Positions 1 to 6,981 of a DNA stretch of 10,654 nt are shown in pieces. The DNA lies in contig CAMWHN010000053.1 in the NCBI GenBank assembly GCA_947174085.1, positions 1 to 10,654 on the forward strand, read 5' to 3'. The position numbers and the translations under genes are program-made. The notes below the pieces were generated by a model. The model did no database searches. It was not told where the DNA came from and saw nothing but the letters and a program-made list of their open reading frames with translations. Positions within the stretch are counted from its first letter, which is position 1, and the number at the start of each line of letters is the position of its first letter. The stretch is from an uncultured Ruminococcus sp. Its GTDB lineage: Bacteria > Bacillota > Clostridia > Oscillospirales > Ruminococcaceae.

Positions 1-353
1 GTTCTGCAGTGGTATTAAAACAACATCAAAGAATTTGCATGTATGTAAGAAAAAAATCTGAAAAACAAGTGATTGATGATCAGCAAAAAAATAAAAAAAC
101 TGTATCAGAAGATATAGAATTAATGAAATTACTGAAAAAATGCCGTCAGAAACTTGCTCAAAAAGAACATGTTCCAGCATATATTATTTTTACAGATGCA
201 ACACTAAGAGATATGTGCAAAAAATGTCCTGTTTCTTCTATGGCATTTCGTAGTGTAGATGGCGTAGGACATGTAAAACTTGAAAAATATGGAGACGCAT
301 TTATAAAAGTAATTAAAGATTATCAAAATGCAGTTACTGAAATGAAAAAATAA
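1..353 (+). CDS. recQ: RecQ-type ATP-dependent DNA helicase, C-terminal part (HRDC domain), 5' end outside the window
   Basis: The reading frame is open from the left edge (in-frame codons from nt 3), so only about 116 C-terminal residues are visible and the GTG at nt 9 is probably internal. The first residues (VVLKQHQRICMYVRKK) look like the end of a winged-helix (RQC) domain. After a Lys-rich linker comes an HRDC domain, nt 120 to 340: L(L)KKCRQKLAQKEHVPAYIIF, then the TLRDMCKKCP helix, and SVDGVGHVKLEKYG, the usual hairpin that packs before the last helix. In RecQ helicases HRDC gives DNA-structure binding next to the 3'-5' unwinding core used in recombination repair and fork restart. The helicase motifs lie off the window, so RecQ is inferred from the HRDC fold and what precedes it; another HRDC protein (UvrD-like, for example) is possible. 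No clear hairpin terminator follows before tex. Confidence 0.78.
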   Translation, partial: SAVVLKQHQRICMYVRKKSEKQVIDDQQKNKKTVSEDIELMKLLKKCRQKLAQKEHVPAYIIFTDATLRDMCKKCPVSSMAFRSVDGVGHVKLEKYGDAFIKVIKDYQNAVTEMKK

Positions 354-417
354 TAATATTATGGTTTCTCATGATTTTTATTTTTATGAAAGATTTATTT
401 AAAAATGGAAAGGGGGC

Positions 418-480
418 ATGTGGCATTTCTCTGTGAATTAAAAATATGAAAATTTCGGAGTATCTGCCACGATTTTAATG
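418..480 (+). promoter_or_regulatory. tex leader with two tiny reading frames, the second overlapping the tex start as TAATG
   Basis: The tex ATG at 478 has only a distant CGGAG (456-460) upstream, 17 nt away, which is too far for a normal ribosome binding site. A 10-codon frame runs 446-478 (MKISEYLPRF, stop) and its TAA shares the last A with the tex ATG. Before it lies a 7-codon frame at 418-441 (MWHFSVN) just after the purine-rich GGAAAGGGGG (407-416). A GTGGCA at 420-425 can pair with TGCCAC at 465-470, enclosing the region in a loop. This is what translational coupling or a leader-peptide arrangement would look like, but frames this short also arise by chance, so the regulatory role is inference. 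Confidence 0.3.
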
Positions 481-2652
481 GATATTATAAAAATTTTAAC
501 AGAAGAATTTTCTGTTCGTGAGGAGCAAGCAAAAAATGTAGTTGCCTTGCTTGATGACGGAAAAACAGTGCCATTTATCGCAAGATATAGAAAAGAATTA
601 ACTGGCGCATTGGACGACCAGACTATTCGCCGAATGGCATTGCGATTGCAGGCTTTACGAAATTTAGAAGCCAAAAAAGAAGAAGTTCGCACGGCGATTG
701 CAAATAAAAATGCGCTGACAGAAGAAATTTCACAGGCAATTGCTAACGCTATGACACAAGTTGAAATTGAAGATATTTATAGACCGTTTAAAGAAAAACG
801 CCGTACAAGAGGTTCTGTTGCAAGAGAAAAAGGACTAACACCACTTGCAGAATTAATTTTAGAACAAAGATTAGATTTAATTCCAGAAGAAGAAGCAAAG
901 GCTTATATTTCTGAAGAAAAAGAAATTTTAAATACAGAAACAGCTTTACAAGGTGCAATGGATATTATTGCGGAACAAATCGCCGATAATGCAAATATTC
1001 GCTTACAAATGCGTGATTTATATCAGCGTTTCGGAACGCTAATTTGTTCTGTAACGGATAAAGCCAAAGAAGAAGCCGAACAGGAAAAATCTGCTATTTA
1101 TCAAAATTATTTCGAGTATGAAAAACTTGTACCAAGAATGGCAGGGCATCAAATTCTTGCCATTCACAGAGGCGAAAAAGAAGGCTATTTAAAAGTTTCT
1201 ATCACGGCTTCTGAAATTATGATAGAAAAAATTTGTACAAAATCTTATTTAAAAAATCAATCTCCATCAGCAGAACTTGTTAGAATTGCAGGATTAGACA
1301 GTGCAAAGCGTTTAATTATTCCGTCAATTATTCGGGAAGTTAGAAACGCTTTGTATGAAACAGCTTGTACAAATGCAATTAAAGTATTTGCAGAGAATTT
1401 AAAGCAATTATTAATGCAGCCGCCTTTGAAAAATACAGTAACATTAGGATTTGACCCCGGTTATAAAAACGGCTGTAAACTTGCTGTCGTAGACGGTATC
1501 GGAAAAGTGTTAGACACAGGCATTATTTATCCGACTTTTTCACAAAAGAAAAAACAAGAGGGTGCAGAATTTGTGACTTCTCTTGTGAATCAATATCATA
1601 TTCAGGCAATTGCAATCGGAAATGGTACGGCATCTCGTGAATCAGAAAGTTTTATTGCAGAGTTATTGCCTAAATTCTCGCATAAAGTTTCTTATATGGT
1701 AATTTCAGAAGCCGGTGCTTCTGTATATTCAGCGTCAGAATTAGCCGCAGAAGAATTTCCAGAATTTGATGTTTCTTTGAGAAGTGCGGTTTCTATTGCC
1801 AGAAGATTACAAGACCCACTCGCAGAGCTTGTGAAAATTGACCCCAAAGCAATTGGTGTTGGACAATATCAGCATGACATGCCGAAAAATGATTTACAAA
1901 CTGCACTAAATGGCGTTGTAGAAGAATGCGTAAATCATGTCGGAGTAGATTTAAATACAGCGTCTGTGTCGTTATTATCTCATATTGCCGGAATTACGAA
2001 TACAGTTGCAAAAAATATCGTAGCTTATCGTGAAGAAAATGGTGCATTTCAGAATCGTAAAGAATTATTAAAAGTTTCTAAATTAGGTGCAAAGACGTTT
2101 GAACAATGTGCTGGATTTTTAAGAATTTCAGGCGGTAATCAGCCTTTGGATAATACAGCCGTTCACCCTGAATCTTATACAGTTGCACAAGCTTTATTAC
2201 AAAAATTTAATTATTCTCTGGAAGATGCGTCTTCTGGTAAATTAACAGATTTTGCCGAAACGGTTAGAAAAGCCGGTGCTGATACACTTGCAAAAGAGTT
2301 AAATATTGGTGTGTATACACTCAAAGATATGACAGCAGAATTGCAAAAACCTGCTAGAGACCCAAGAGATTTATTACCGCCTCCGCTTATGAGAAGTGGT
2401 GATATTATGCAATTAAGCGATTTAAAAGCTGGTATGCAACTTGTCGGAACAGTTAGAAATATTGTAGATTTTGGCTGTTTTGTAGATATTGGTGTGCATG
2501 AAGATGGACTAGTACATATTTCACAGATTTGTGATAAATATATTAAAAATCCGTTGGAAGTCGTAAAAGTTGGTGATGTTGTTTCTGTTACTGTATTAGA
2601 TATAGACATGAAGCGTAAACGCATTGCTTTGACAATGAAAAATCAAAAATAA
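478..2652 (+). CDS. tex: Tex family S1 RNA-binding protein (transcription accessory protein)
   Basis: This 724-residue protein has the length and layout of the Tex family (about 720-780 aa). The N-terminus has the family signature LLDDGKTVPFIARYRKELTG (residues 24-43), followed by the helical HTH-like region. A YqgF/RNase H-like domain starts near residue 320 with LGFDPGYKNGCK. A helix-hairpin-helix pair lies at about 495-560 (SHIAGITNTVAKNIVAYREE, then SKLGAKTFEQCAGFLRI). The S1 OB-fold spans about 652-722 (GTVRNIVDFGCFVDIGVHED, GLVHISQ). Tex is a cytoplasmic nucleic-acid-binding protein related to eukaryotic Spt6 and is linked to transcription and toxin-gene expression in several bacteria; its biochemical role is not settled. 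The ATG at 478 is chosen because MDIIKILTEEF aligns with the usual Tex start, although its ribosome site is weak. The next gene starts 12 nt after the stop, so the two probably share a transcript. Confidence 0.95.
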   Translation: MDIIKILTEEFSVREEQAKNVVALLDDGKTVPFIARYRKELTGALDDQTIRRMALRLQALRNLEAKKEEVRTAIANKNALTEEISQAIANAMTQVEIEDIYRPFKEKRRTRGSVAREKGLTPLAELILEQRLDLIPEEEAKAYISEEKEILNTETALQGAMDIIAEQIADNANIRLQMRDLYQRFGTLICSVTDKAKEEAEQEKSAIYQNYFEYEKLVPRMAGHQILAIHRGEKEGYLKVSITASEIMIEKICTKSYLKNQSPSAELVRIAGLDSAKRLIIPSIIREVRNALYETACTNAIKVFAENLKQLLMQPPLKNTVTLGFDPGYKNGCKLAVVDGIGKVLDTGIIYPTFSQKKKQEGAEFVTSLVNQYHIQAIAIGNGTASRESESFIAELLPKFSHKVSYMVISEAGASVYSASELAAEEFPEFDVSLRSAVSIARRLQDPLAELVKIDPKAIGVGQYQHDMPKNDLQTALNGVVEECVNHVGVDLNTASVSLLSHIAGITNTVAKNIVAYREENGAFQNRKELLKVSKLGAKTFEQCAGFLRISGGNQPLDNTAVHPESYTVAQALLQKFNYSLEDASSGKLTDFAETVRKAGADTLAKELNIGVYTLKDMTAELQKPARDPRDLLPPPLMRSGDIMQLSDLKAGMQLVGTVRNIVDFGCFVDIGVHEDGLVHISQICDKYIKNPLEVVKVGDVVSVTVLDIDMKRKRIALTMKNQK

Positions 2653-2664
2653 TCAGGTGAAGCT

Positions 2665-3609
2665 ATGAAAAAAATAAAAAACATACAGAAAGAAAAATTA
2701 ATATATTCTAAGCCGAAATATATCATATTAATTATTTTAAATATAATATTATTATTTTTCTTGACAGTAATATTATTAACTTGCATGACGTTCAGATATT
2801 ATATCAAATCTTCAGAAATTCCAAAGGCTTTAGGAAAAATAATTCTGGAAGAAATTAAAATTGAACAAGATGATGGCTCAAAAAAATCAATTGCAGAATA
2901 TATGCTAGAAGAATTTTCTCATGATGACAGAGTTAGTCAAGAGGAAATACAAGAAATTCTTGAAGATGGAACTTTTTCAGATTATATTATTTTGGCAGTC
3001 GAGCAATATAATCATTACTTAGCAGACGGCGGTGAATTACCAGAACTAGATACAAATAATTTAAAATATCCCATTAAATTATTAAATAAAAAATTAGAAT
3101 CTGTCATGTATAAATATATGTACAAGAGCAAAACAGGATTTTTCTTGCGCATAGCTGTTTCTATTTGGATTGAAATAATATTAGCAATTTTAATGCTATT
3201 GCTTTTAGCATGGCTCATAATCATTCATAAAAAAGCAAATAAAAAAATTAGTATAGGCTTAAAAATATATAACATTACAGCAGGATTTCCCTGTGTTATC
3301 ATGTTTTTATTTGGACTCGTGATGGCATGGATTTTTAAATTTATGCATTTGCCGTCAGAATTGGGAATCGCTTTGCGTGGTAAGACAGTTTTTATTTCCG
3401 GAATGGGTATGTTAATTTGTTTGGGTATATTTATTTTTAGTATATTCTGGAGTTTCATGGAAAATAAATTAGAATCAAAATTGCAAATACCTGTACAGGA
3501 AGAATTGCCAGAAACAGAAATCTTAAACAGAAAATTTTGTCGTTATTGTGGCGAAAAACTTGTGAATGATAATGCACAATTTTGTTATCAATGCGGAAAA
3601 ACGCAATAA
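2665..3609 (+). CDS. Four-helix membrane protein with C-terminal zinc ribbon, function unknown
   Basis: This 314-residue protein matches no named family that I recognise. Hydrophobic segments lie at about residues 19-43, 160-186, 202-224 and 241-264. Segments 1 and 2 are separated by an acidic region of about 115 residues. A Lys-rich turn (HKKANKKISIGLK) between segments 2 and 3 favours a cytoplasmic loop there by the positive-inside rule. That puts both termini inside and the 44-159 region outside. The C-terminus is a zinc ribbon with Cys292, Cys295, Cys307 and Cys310 (CRYCGE...CYQCGK), a form often tethered to membrane domains in Firmicutes and presumed to bind zinc. The ATG is preceded by AGGTGA (2655-2660) and follows tex by 12 nt; the pair ends at the terminator at 3616. 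A role in envelope sensing or membrane assembly is possible, but nothing in the sequence shows it. Confidence 0.85.
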   Translation: MKKIKNIQKEKLIYSKPKYIILIILNIILLFFLTVILLTCMTFRYYIKSSEIPKALGKIILEEIKIEQDDGSKKSIAEYMLEEFSHDDRVSQEEIQEILEDGTFSDYIILAVEQYNHYLADGGELPELDTNNLKYPIKLLNKKLESVMYKYMYKSKTGFFLRIAVSIWIEIILAILMLLLLAWLIIIHKKANKKISIGLKIYNITAGFPCVIMFLFGLVMAWIFKFMHLPSELGIALRGKTVFISGMGMLICLGIFIFSIFWSFMENKLESKLQIPVQEELPETEILNRKFCRYCGEKLVNDNAQFCYQCGKTQ

Positions 3610-3615
3610 AAAACG

Positions 3616-3648
3616 CCCTGCTCTCTTGATGAAAGCAGGGTCTTTTTT
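3616..3648 (+). terminator. Rho-independent terminator of the tex / zinc-ribbon operon
   Basis: CCCTGCT (3616-3622) pairs with AGCAGGG (3634-3640) around an 11-nt loop, followed by TC and a T6 run (3643-3648). It begins 6 nt after the stop of the zinc-ribbon gene. The stem, the loop (one base different) and the tail recur at 4731-4765. Confidence 0.9.
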
Positions 3649-3664
3649 GGCAGGTTGCTTTTTA

Positions 3665-3687
3665 TGATAAAAATGACTTTTTTATCA
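3665..3687. repeat. Inverted repeat upstream of the first LRR gene promoter
   Basis: TGATAAAAA (3665-3673) and TTTTTATCA (3679-3687) form a perfect 9-bp inverted repeat with a 5-nt spacer, about 47 nt upstream of the -35 box. It could be an operator or simply a weak AT-rich hairpin. The corresponding place before the second LRR gene has a different, imperfect repeat (near 4788-4818). Confidence 0.35.
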
Positions 3688-3733
3688 CATGCACAAAATT
3701 TGGCATAAAATTGAAAAAATTATAAAAAATCAC

Positions 3734-3762
3734 TTGCTTTATTGCTTGTTTCATGATATAAT
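3734..3762 (+). promoter_or_regulatory. Sigma-A-type promoter of the first LRR-dockerin gene
   Basis: TTGCTT (3734-3739) is followed by a 17-nt spacer and a perfect TATAAT (3757-3762). The downstream gene has AGGAGG at 3784-3789, 9 nt before its ATG. The same element with the same spacing precedes the paralogous gene (4867-4895), which supports it as a real promoter. Confidence 0.75.
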
Positions 3763-3798
3763 TAATTTAAATATTAATATAGCAGGAGGTTTCTTAAC

Positions 3799-4704
3799 AT
3801 GAAAAAATTAAGTGCTTTGCTTGCCAGTCTGACAGCATTATCATGTTGCTGTGCAAGCTGTTTTCCAATGGCTGAACAAATTAAGTCAATGCATTCTATT
3901 GTTGCAAATGCAGAAGAAGTTGTTGCTTCTGGGACGTGTGGGGAAAATTTAACTTGGAATTTTGAAGAATCTACAGGAACGCTGACGATTAGCGGAACTG
4001 GTGCAATGGAAGATTTTATATACGATGATGGTTCAGGACGTATGCCATTTTGGTGTGCATATTTGCAGAATATTGAAAATGTTGTAATTGAAGATGGTGT
4101 AACAACAATTGCAAAGGGTGCTTTTCCTCTTTGTGATTCTTTAACATCTGTTATAATTCCAGACAGTGTGACAACAATTGGAGAGGCGGCTTTTTATGGT
4201 TGTAAATCTTTAACATCTTTCACAATTCCAGACAGTGTGACAACAATTGAAAAGACGGCTTTTTATGGTTGTAAATCTTTAACATCTGTCATAATTCCAG
4301 ATAGTGTGACAGCAATCGGAGAAGAGGCTTTTGAGGATTGTTCTGCTTTAACATCTGTTACAATTGAAAATCCAGAATGTGAAATTTATGATGGTGAATA
4401 CACAATTTCTGATACAGCGACAATTTACGGCTATGACAATTCCACAGCACAAGCCTATGCTAAAAAGTATAATAAGAATTTTGTTTCTCTTGGCACAGCT
4501 CCCGAAAAACCAACTACAGAATTTCTCACAGGAGATGCTAACAAAGACGGGGAATTTAATATATTAGATATTATTACATTGCAAAAGTGGTTGCTAGGTG
4601 CAGGCAATTTGCCCAACTGGCAAGCAATGGATTTCAATCATGACGAGACGATTAATATATTTGATTTGGTGCTAACAAAAAAATACTATTTAAAAAATAT
4701 ATAA
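3799..4704 (+). CDS. Secreted BspA-type leucine-rich-repeat protein with C-terminal dockerin
   Basis: A 301-residue exported protein. A signal peptide covers about residues 1-37 (MKKLSALLASLTAL core, likely cleavage after VANA). Next comes the entry module common in gut Firmicutes LRR proteins (SGTCGENLTWNF, GTLTISGTGAME). About four 23-residue BspA-type repeats (LTSVIIPDSVTTIGEAAFYG pattern) run from about residue 95 to 185, followed by a capping segment (TATIYGYDNSTAQAYAKKY). The C-terminus is a two-repeat dockerin: calcium loops Asp246-Asn248-Asp250-Asn254-Asp257 and Asp278-Asn280-Asp282-Asn286-Asp289, each followed by a helix. Dockerins bind cohesin modules, so the protein is probably displayed on a scaffoldin or the cell surface. 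LRRs of this type usually mediate protein or host/glycan contact; no catalytic domain is visible. It has its own promoter, ribosome site and terminator. It is a paralogue of the next gene. Confidence 0.9.
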   Translation: MKKLSALLASLTALSCCCASCFPMAEQIKSMHSIVANAEEVVASGTCGENLTWNFEESTGTLTISGTGAMEDFIYDDGSGRMPFWCAYLQNIENVVIEDGVTTIAKGAFPLCDSLTSVIIPDSVTTIGEAAFYGCKSLTSFTIPDSVTTIEKTAFYGCKSLTSVIIPDSVTAIGEEAFEDCSALTSVTIENPECEIYDGEYTISDTATIYGYDNSTAQAYAKKYNKNFVSLGTAPEKPTTEFLTGDANKDGEFNILDIITLQKWLLGAGNLPNWQAMDFNHDETINIFDLVLTKKYYLKNI

Positions 4705-4730
4705 TTTTTAATCCGTATTGCTCAAAAAAA

Positions 4731-4765
4731 GACCCTGCTCTCTTAATGAAAGCAGGGTCTTTTTT
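4731..4765 (+). terminator. Terminator of the first LRR-dockerin gene (symmetric)
   Basis: GACCCTGCT (4731-4739) pairs perfectly with AGCAGGGTC (4751-4759). It is flanked by A7 on the left and T6 (4760-4765) on the right, so it could work in both directions, although no minus-strand gene is seen to use it. The core is nearly identical to the terminator at 3616-3648, including the unpaired loop. Confidence 0.9.
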
Positions 4766-4983
4766 GACAGATTGTTTCTTGTTATAAATGCACAAAAAAC
4801 TGAATGTTTTTTGCATATAATATATACAAAATTTTCCATAAAACCGCAGAATCTATCAAAAATTGCTTGTTTTATTGTTTGTTTTATGATATAATAAACT
4901 TTAGTATTTATATAATAGGAGGTTTTGAAACATGAGAAAATTAAGGGCTTTGATTTCCCGTTTGACAGTATTATCATGCTTCT
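4733..4983 (+). repeat. Copy B of the duplicated terminator-promoter-signal-peptide cassette
   Basis: This is the second member of the pair described at 3616-3850. It keeps the terminator core, ATGCACAAAA, CAAAATTTT followed by CCATAAAA, the 17-nt-spaced promoter, AGGAGGTTT and a start of the form M(K/R)KL. The terminator loop differs by a single base, whereas the spacer between the elements has drifted more. That suggests either selection on the elements or local gene conversion. Confidence 0.65.
4867..4895 (+). promoter_or_regulatory. Sigma-A-type promoter of the second LRR gene
   Basis: TTGTTT (4867-4872), a 17-nt spacer and TATAAT (4890-4895) lie 36 nt before the ATG. The ribosome site AGGAGG is at 4917-4922, 9 nt from the start. 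It matches the promoter of the first LRR gene in position and spacing, so the two genes are probably expressed under similar conditions from separate transcripts. Confidence 0.75.
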
Positions 4984-6713
4984 GTGCAAGCTGTTTGCCA
5001 ATTGTTAAACAGATTCTGCCAATGCATTCTATTGTTGCAAATGCGGAAGATACAGAAGAAGTTGTTACTTCTGGGACATGTGGGGAAAATTTAACTTGGA
5101 ATTTTGAACAATCTATAGGAACACTAACAATTAGCGGAACTGGTGCAATGGAAAATTGGAATGAACAAAAATCTTGTTGGTATCATTTACATGAAGATAT
5201 TAAAGAAGTTATCATAGAAGATGGTGTAACAACAATTGGAAGCTATGCTTTTATGTTTTGTAAATCTTTAACATCTGTTACAATTCCAAATAGTGTAACA
5301 GCAATTGAAACATATGCTTTTAATAATTGTAGAGCTTTAACAGCTATTACAATTCCAGATAGTGTGACAGCAATTGGAATGGGTGCTTTTTTTGGTTGTT
5401 CTGCTTTAACATCTGTCACAATTCCAAATAGTGTGATAGTAATTGGAAATGTTGCTTTTCAGCTTTGTGGCTCTTTGGAATCTGTTACAATTCCAAAGAG
5501 TGTAACAACAATCGGAGGTTATGTTTTTGATGGTACACCATGGTTAGAAACTCAAAAAAATAAAAATCCACTTGTCATTATTAATAATATTTTAATTGAT
5601 GGCACAACATACGACCAAGAGGAACTTATCATTCCAGATGGTATGACAACAATTGGAGATGGTGCTTTTGAGGGATGTGCATCTATAACATCTGTTACAA
5701 TTCCAGATAGTGTGACAGTAATTGGAAATGCTGCTTTTCAGCTTTGTGGCTCTTTGGAATCTGTTACAATTCCAGAGAGTGTAACAACAATCGGAGGCTG
5801 GGCTTTTAATAGTTGTTCTGCTTTAGAATCCATTACAATTCCAGAGAATATAACAGCAATCGGAGAGAAGGCTTTTATAGACACACCATGGCTAGAAACC
5901 AAAAGAAATGAAAATCCACTTGTCATGATTAATGGAATTCTAATTGATGGTGTAACCTGTGAAAATGATATTGTCATTCCAGATAGTGTAACGACAATTG
6001 TCGGAAGTGCTTTTTATAATTGTAAATCTTTAACATCTGTTACAATTCCAGATAGTGTGACTACAATCGGAAATAGTGCTTTTTATGGCTGTGAATCTTT
6101 AACATCTGTCACAATTCCAGATAGCGTGACAGCAATCGAATGTAGTACTTTTCAGGATTGTAAATCTTTAATATCTGTTACAATTCCAGCTAATGTGACA
6201 ACAATTGAAGAATGGGCTTTTTTTGATTGTTCTGCTTTAGAGTCCATTGTAATTTCAGATAGTGTGATTACAATTGAAAGATATGCTTTTAATGGTTGTA
6301 CTGCTTTAGAGTCTATTGTAATTCCAGATAATGTGACAACCATTGGAAATGGTACTTTTTATAGATGTGAATCATTAACATCTGTCACAATTGAAAATCC
6401 AGCATGTGAAATTTTTGATAATAAATATACAATTTCTAATACAGCCACAATTTATGGCTATGATAATTCTACAGCACAAGTCTATGCTGAAACATATCGC
6501 AGAAATTTTGTATCTCTTGGGACAGCTCCTGCTTCTGCTCCAACAGATACTAGCACAATATGGAATGGCATTAGTCCTGATATGAACGGCGATGGCAGAA
6601 TAGATGCCTCTGATGCGTCATTGGTATTAATATTTGCTGCTGAATATGGTGCAGGAAATGTCAAAAATTTTGGTGATTTCATGGAAAAACATCAAACTGA
6701 ATTTTCTAGTTGA
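4932..6713 (+). CDS. Large secreted BspA-type leucine-rich-repeat protein with a single dockerin-like calcium loop
   Basis: A 593-residue paralogue of the upstream protein. It has a related signal peptide (likely cleavage after VANA, about residue 39) and the same SGTCGENLTWNF / GTLTISGTGAME module. About fifteen BspA-type repeats follow, of the form LTSVTIP(D/N)SVTxIGxxAF. Two of them end in an insert, TPWLETQKNKNPLVIINNIL and TPWLETKRNENPLVMINGIL, seen in other BspA-like proteins. The capping segment (TATIYGYDNSTAQVYAETY) is shared with the first gene. The C-terminus has one dockerin-like loop, Asp550-Asn552-Asp554-Asp558-Asp561 (DMNGDGRIDASD) with a following helix, then a tail (NFGDFMEKHQTEFSS) without a second loop. 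A lipobox-like VLSC occurs in the signal peptide, but the ANA cleavage site seems the better reading. Surface or extracellular binding is the expected role; the ligand is unknown. Confidence 0.9.
   Translation: MRKLRALISRLTVLSCFCASCLPIVKQILPMHSIVANAEDTEEVVTSGTCGENLTWNFEQSIGTLTISGTGAMENWNEQKSCWYHLHEDIKEVIIEDGVTTIGSYAFMFCKSLTSVTIPNSVTAIETYAFNNCRALTAITIPDSVTAIGMGAFFGCSALTSVTIPNSVIVIGNVAFQLCGSLESVTIPKSVTTIGGYVFDGTPWLETQKNKNPLVIINNILIDGTTYDQEELIIPDGMTTIGDGAFEGCASITSVTIPDSVTVIGNAAFQLCGSLESVTIPESVTTIGGWAFNSCSALESITIPENITAIGEKAFIDTPWLETKRNENPLVMINGILIDGVTCENDIVIPDSVTTIVGSAFYNCKSLTSVTIPDSVTTIGNSAFYGCESLTSVTIPDSVTAIECSTFQDCKSLISVTIPANVTTIEEWAFFDCSALESIVISDSVITIERYAFNGCTALESIVIPDNVTTIGNGTFYRCESLTSVTIENPACEIFDNKYTISNTATIYGYDNSTAQVYAETYRRNFVSLGTAPASAPTDTSTIWNGISPDMNGDGRIDASDASLVLIFAAEYGAGNVKNFGDFMEKHQTEFSS
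5409..5518 (+). repeat. Direct repeat inside the large LRR gene, copy 1
   Basis: These 110 nt match 5688-5797 with five mismatches counted by eye, at an offset of 279 nt (93 codons, so in frame). It covers most of two LRR units around the shared AFQLCGSLESVTIP. It is much more alike than neighbouring LRR units are to each other, so it reflects a later segmental duplication within the gene. Confidence 0.8.
5688..5797 (+). repeat. Direct repeat inside the large LRR gene, copy 2
   Basis: This is the partner of 5409-5518. After copy 1 the protein goes straight to the TPWLE insert; after copy 2 one extra LRR unit precedes the second TPWLE insert. The duplicated block was therefore later changed by gain or loss of one repeat. 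Confidence 0.8.
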
Positions 6714-6791
6714 TGTTTATAATTTGCTTTGCTTGACAAATTGCTAGCCATCGACAATTGACACAAATTTTAGAAAGCTACTTACTTAATA

Positions 6792-6825
6792 AAATCCCCT
6801 GTTTTCATGAGAAAACAGGGGATTT
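6792..6825. terminator. Bidirectional terminator between the LRR gene and the convergent microprotein gene
   Basis: AAATCCCCTGTTTTC (6792-6806) and GAAAACAGGGGATTT (6811-6825) form a perfect 15-bp stem with an ATGA loop. It lies 78 nt after the stop of the large LRR gene and 15 nt beyond the stop of the minus-strand small gene. T-rich sequence continues on the minus-strand side (TTTTATT) and more weakly on the plus side, so it probably serves both genes. Confidence 0.88.
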
Positions 6826-6840
6826 GTATTTATTCTGTAA

Positions 6841-6981
6841 TTAGCAGCCACAACCACAATTGTTATTGCAGTTATTGCAACCACAATTGTTATTATTATT
6901 ATTTCCACAGCAAGAGCAGAGAATAATAATCAACAGAATAATCCAGCAGCAACCACCATTATTGTTGTTATCAAAACACAT
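6841..6981 (-). CDS. 46-residue Cys/Asn-rich single-helix membrane microprotein
   Basis: This minus-strand frame encodes 46 residues: MCFDNNNNGGCC, then a hydrophobic stretch WIILLIIILC (residues 13-22), then SCCG, six Asn, and a Cys-rich tail ending CGCGC. Twelve residues are Cys and fifteen are Asn. It is supported as a gene by a strong ribosome site, AAGGAG (plus-strand 6991-6996), 9 nt before the ATG, and by a perfect hairpin terminator right after the stop. The hydrophobic core is long enough for one short membrane helix, with Cys-rich ends on both sides. I do not recognise the family. It loosely recalls tiny Gly/Cys-rich sporulation or envelope proteins of Firmicutes (YjcZ-like) in layout only. 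Metal binding or disulfide cross-linking is conceivable from composition, not shown. Its start region faces the clp gene divergently. Confidence 0.72.
   Translation of the reverse strand: MCFDNNNNGGCCWIILLIIILCSCCGNNNNNNCGCNNCNNNCGCGC

Larger units (their letters stand above)
3616..3850 (+). repeat. Copy A of a duplicated cassette: terminator, upstream region, promoter, RBS, signal-peptide start
   Basis: By eye this region aligns with 4733-4983 (copy B). The terminator loops differ by one base. The trailing TTTTTTGgCAGgTTG matches TTTTTTGaCAGaTTG in the other copy. Both then have ATGCACAAAA, CAAAATTT followed by CATAAAA, a matching promoter with -10 TATAAT, AGGAGGTTT and a related signal peptide. 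The terminators are offset by 1117 nt and the promoters and start codons by 1133 nt, so a 16-nt length difference lies between them. Similarity continues in the encoded proteins. This points to tandem duplication of a unit that included the upstream terminator. Confidence 0.65.

Noticed and set aside
4100..6400. Dense short repeats that at first look like a tandem DNA repeat or CRISPR-like array
   Set aside because: The period is about 69 nt, in frame and degenerate at the DNA level, and translates to BspA-type LRR units; there are no unique spacers between identical repeats.
6734..6765. Two TTGACA hexamers after the large LRR gene
   Set aside because: Neither has a credible -10 at 16-18 nt, and no plus-strand gene follows before the terminator.
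6714..6790. Possible frameshifted second dockerin loop downstream of the LRR gene
   Set aside because: None of the three plus-strand frames after 6713 shows an Asp-x-Asn-x-Asp loop or a similar helix before stop codons.
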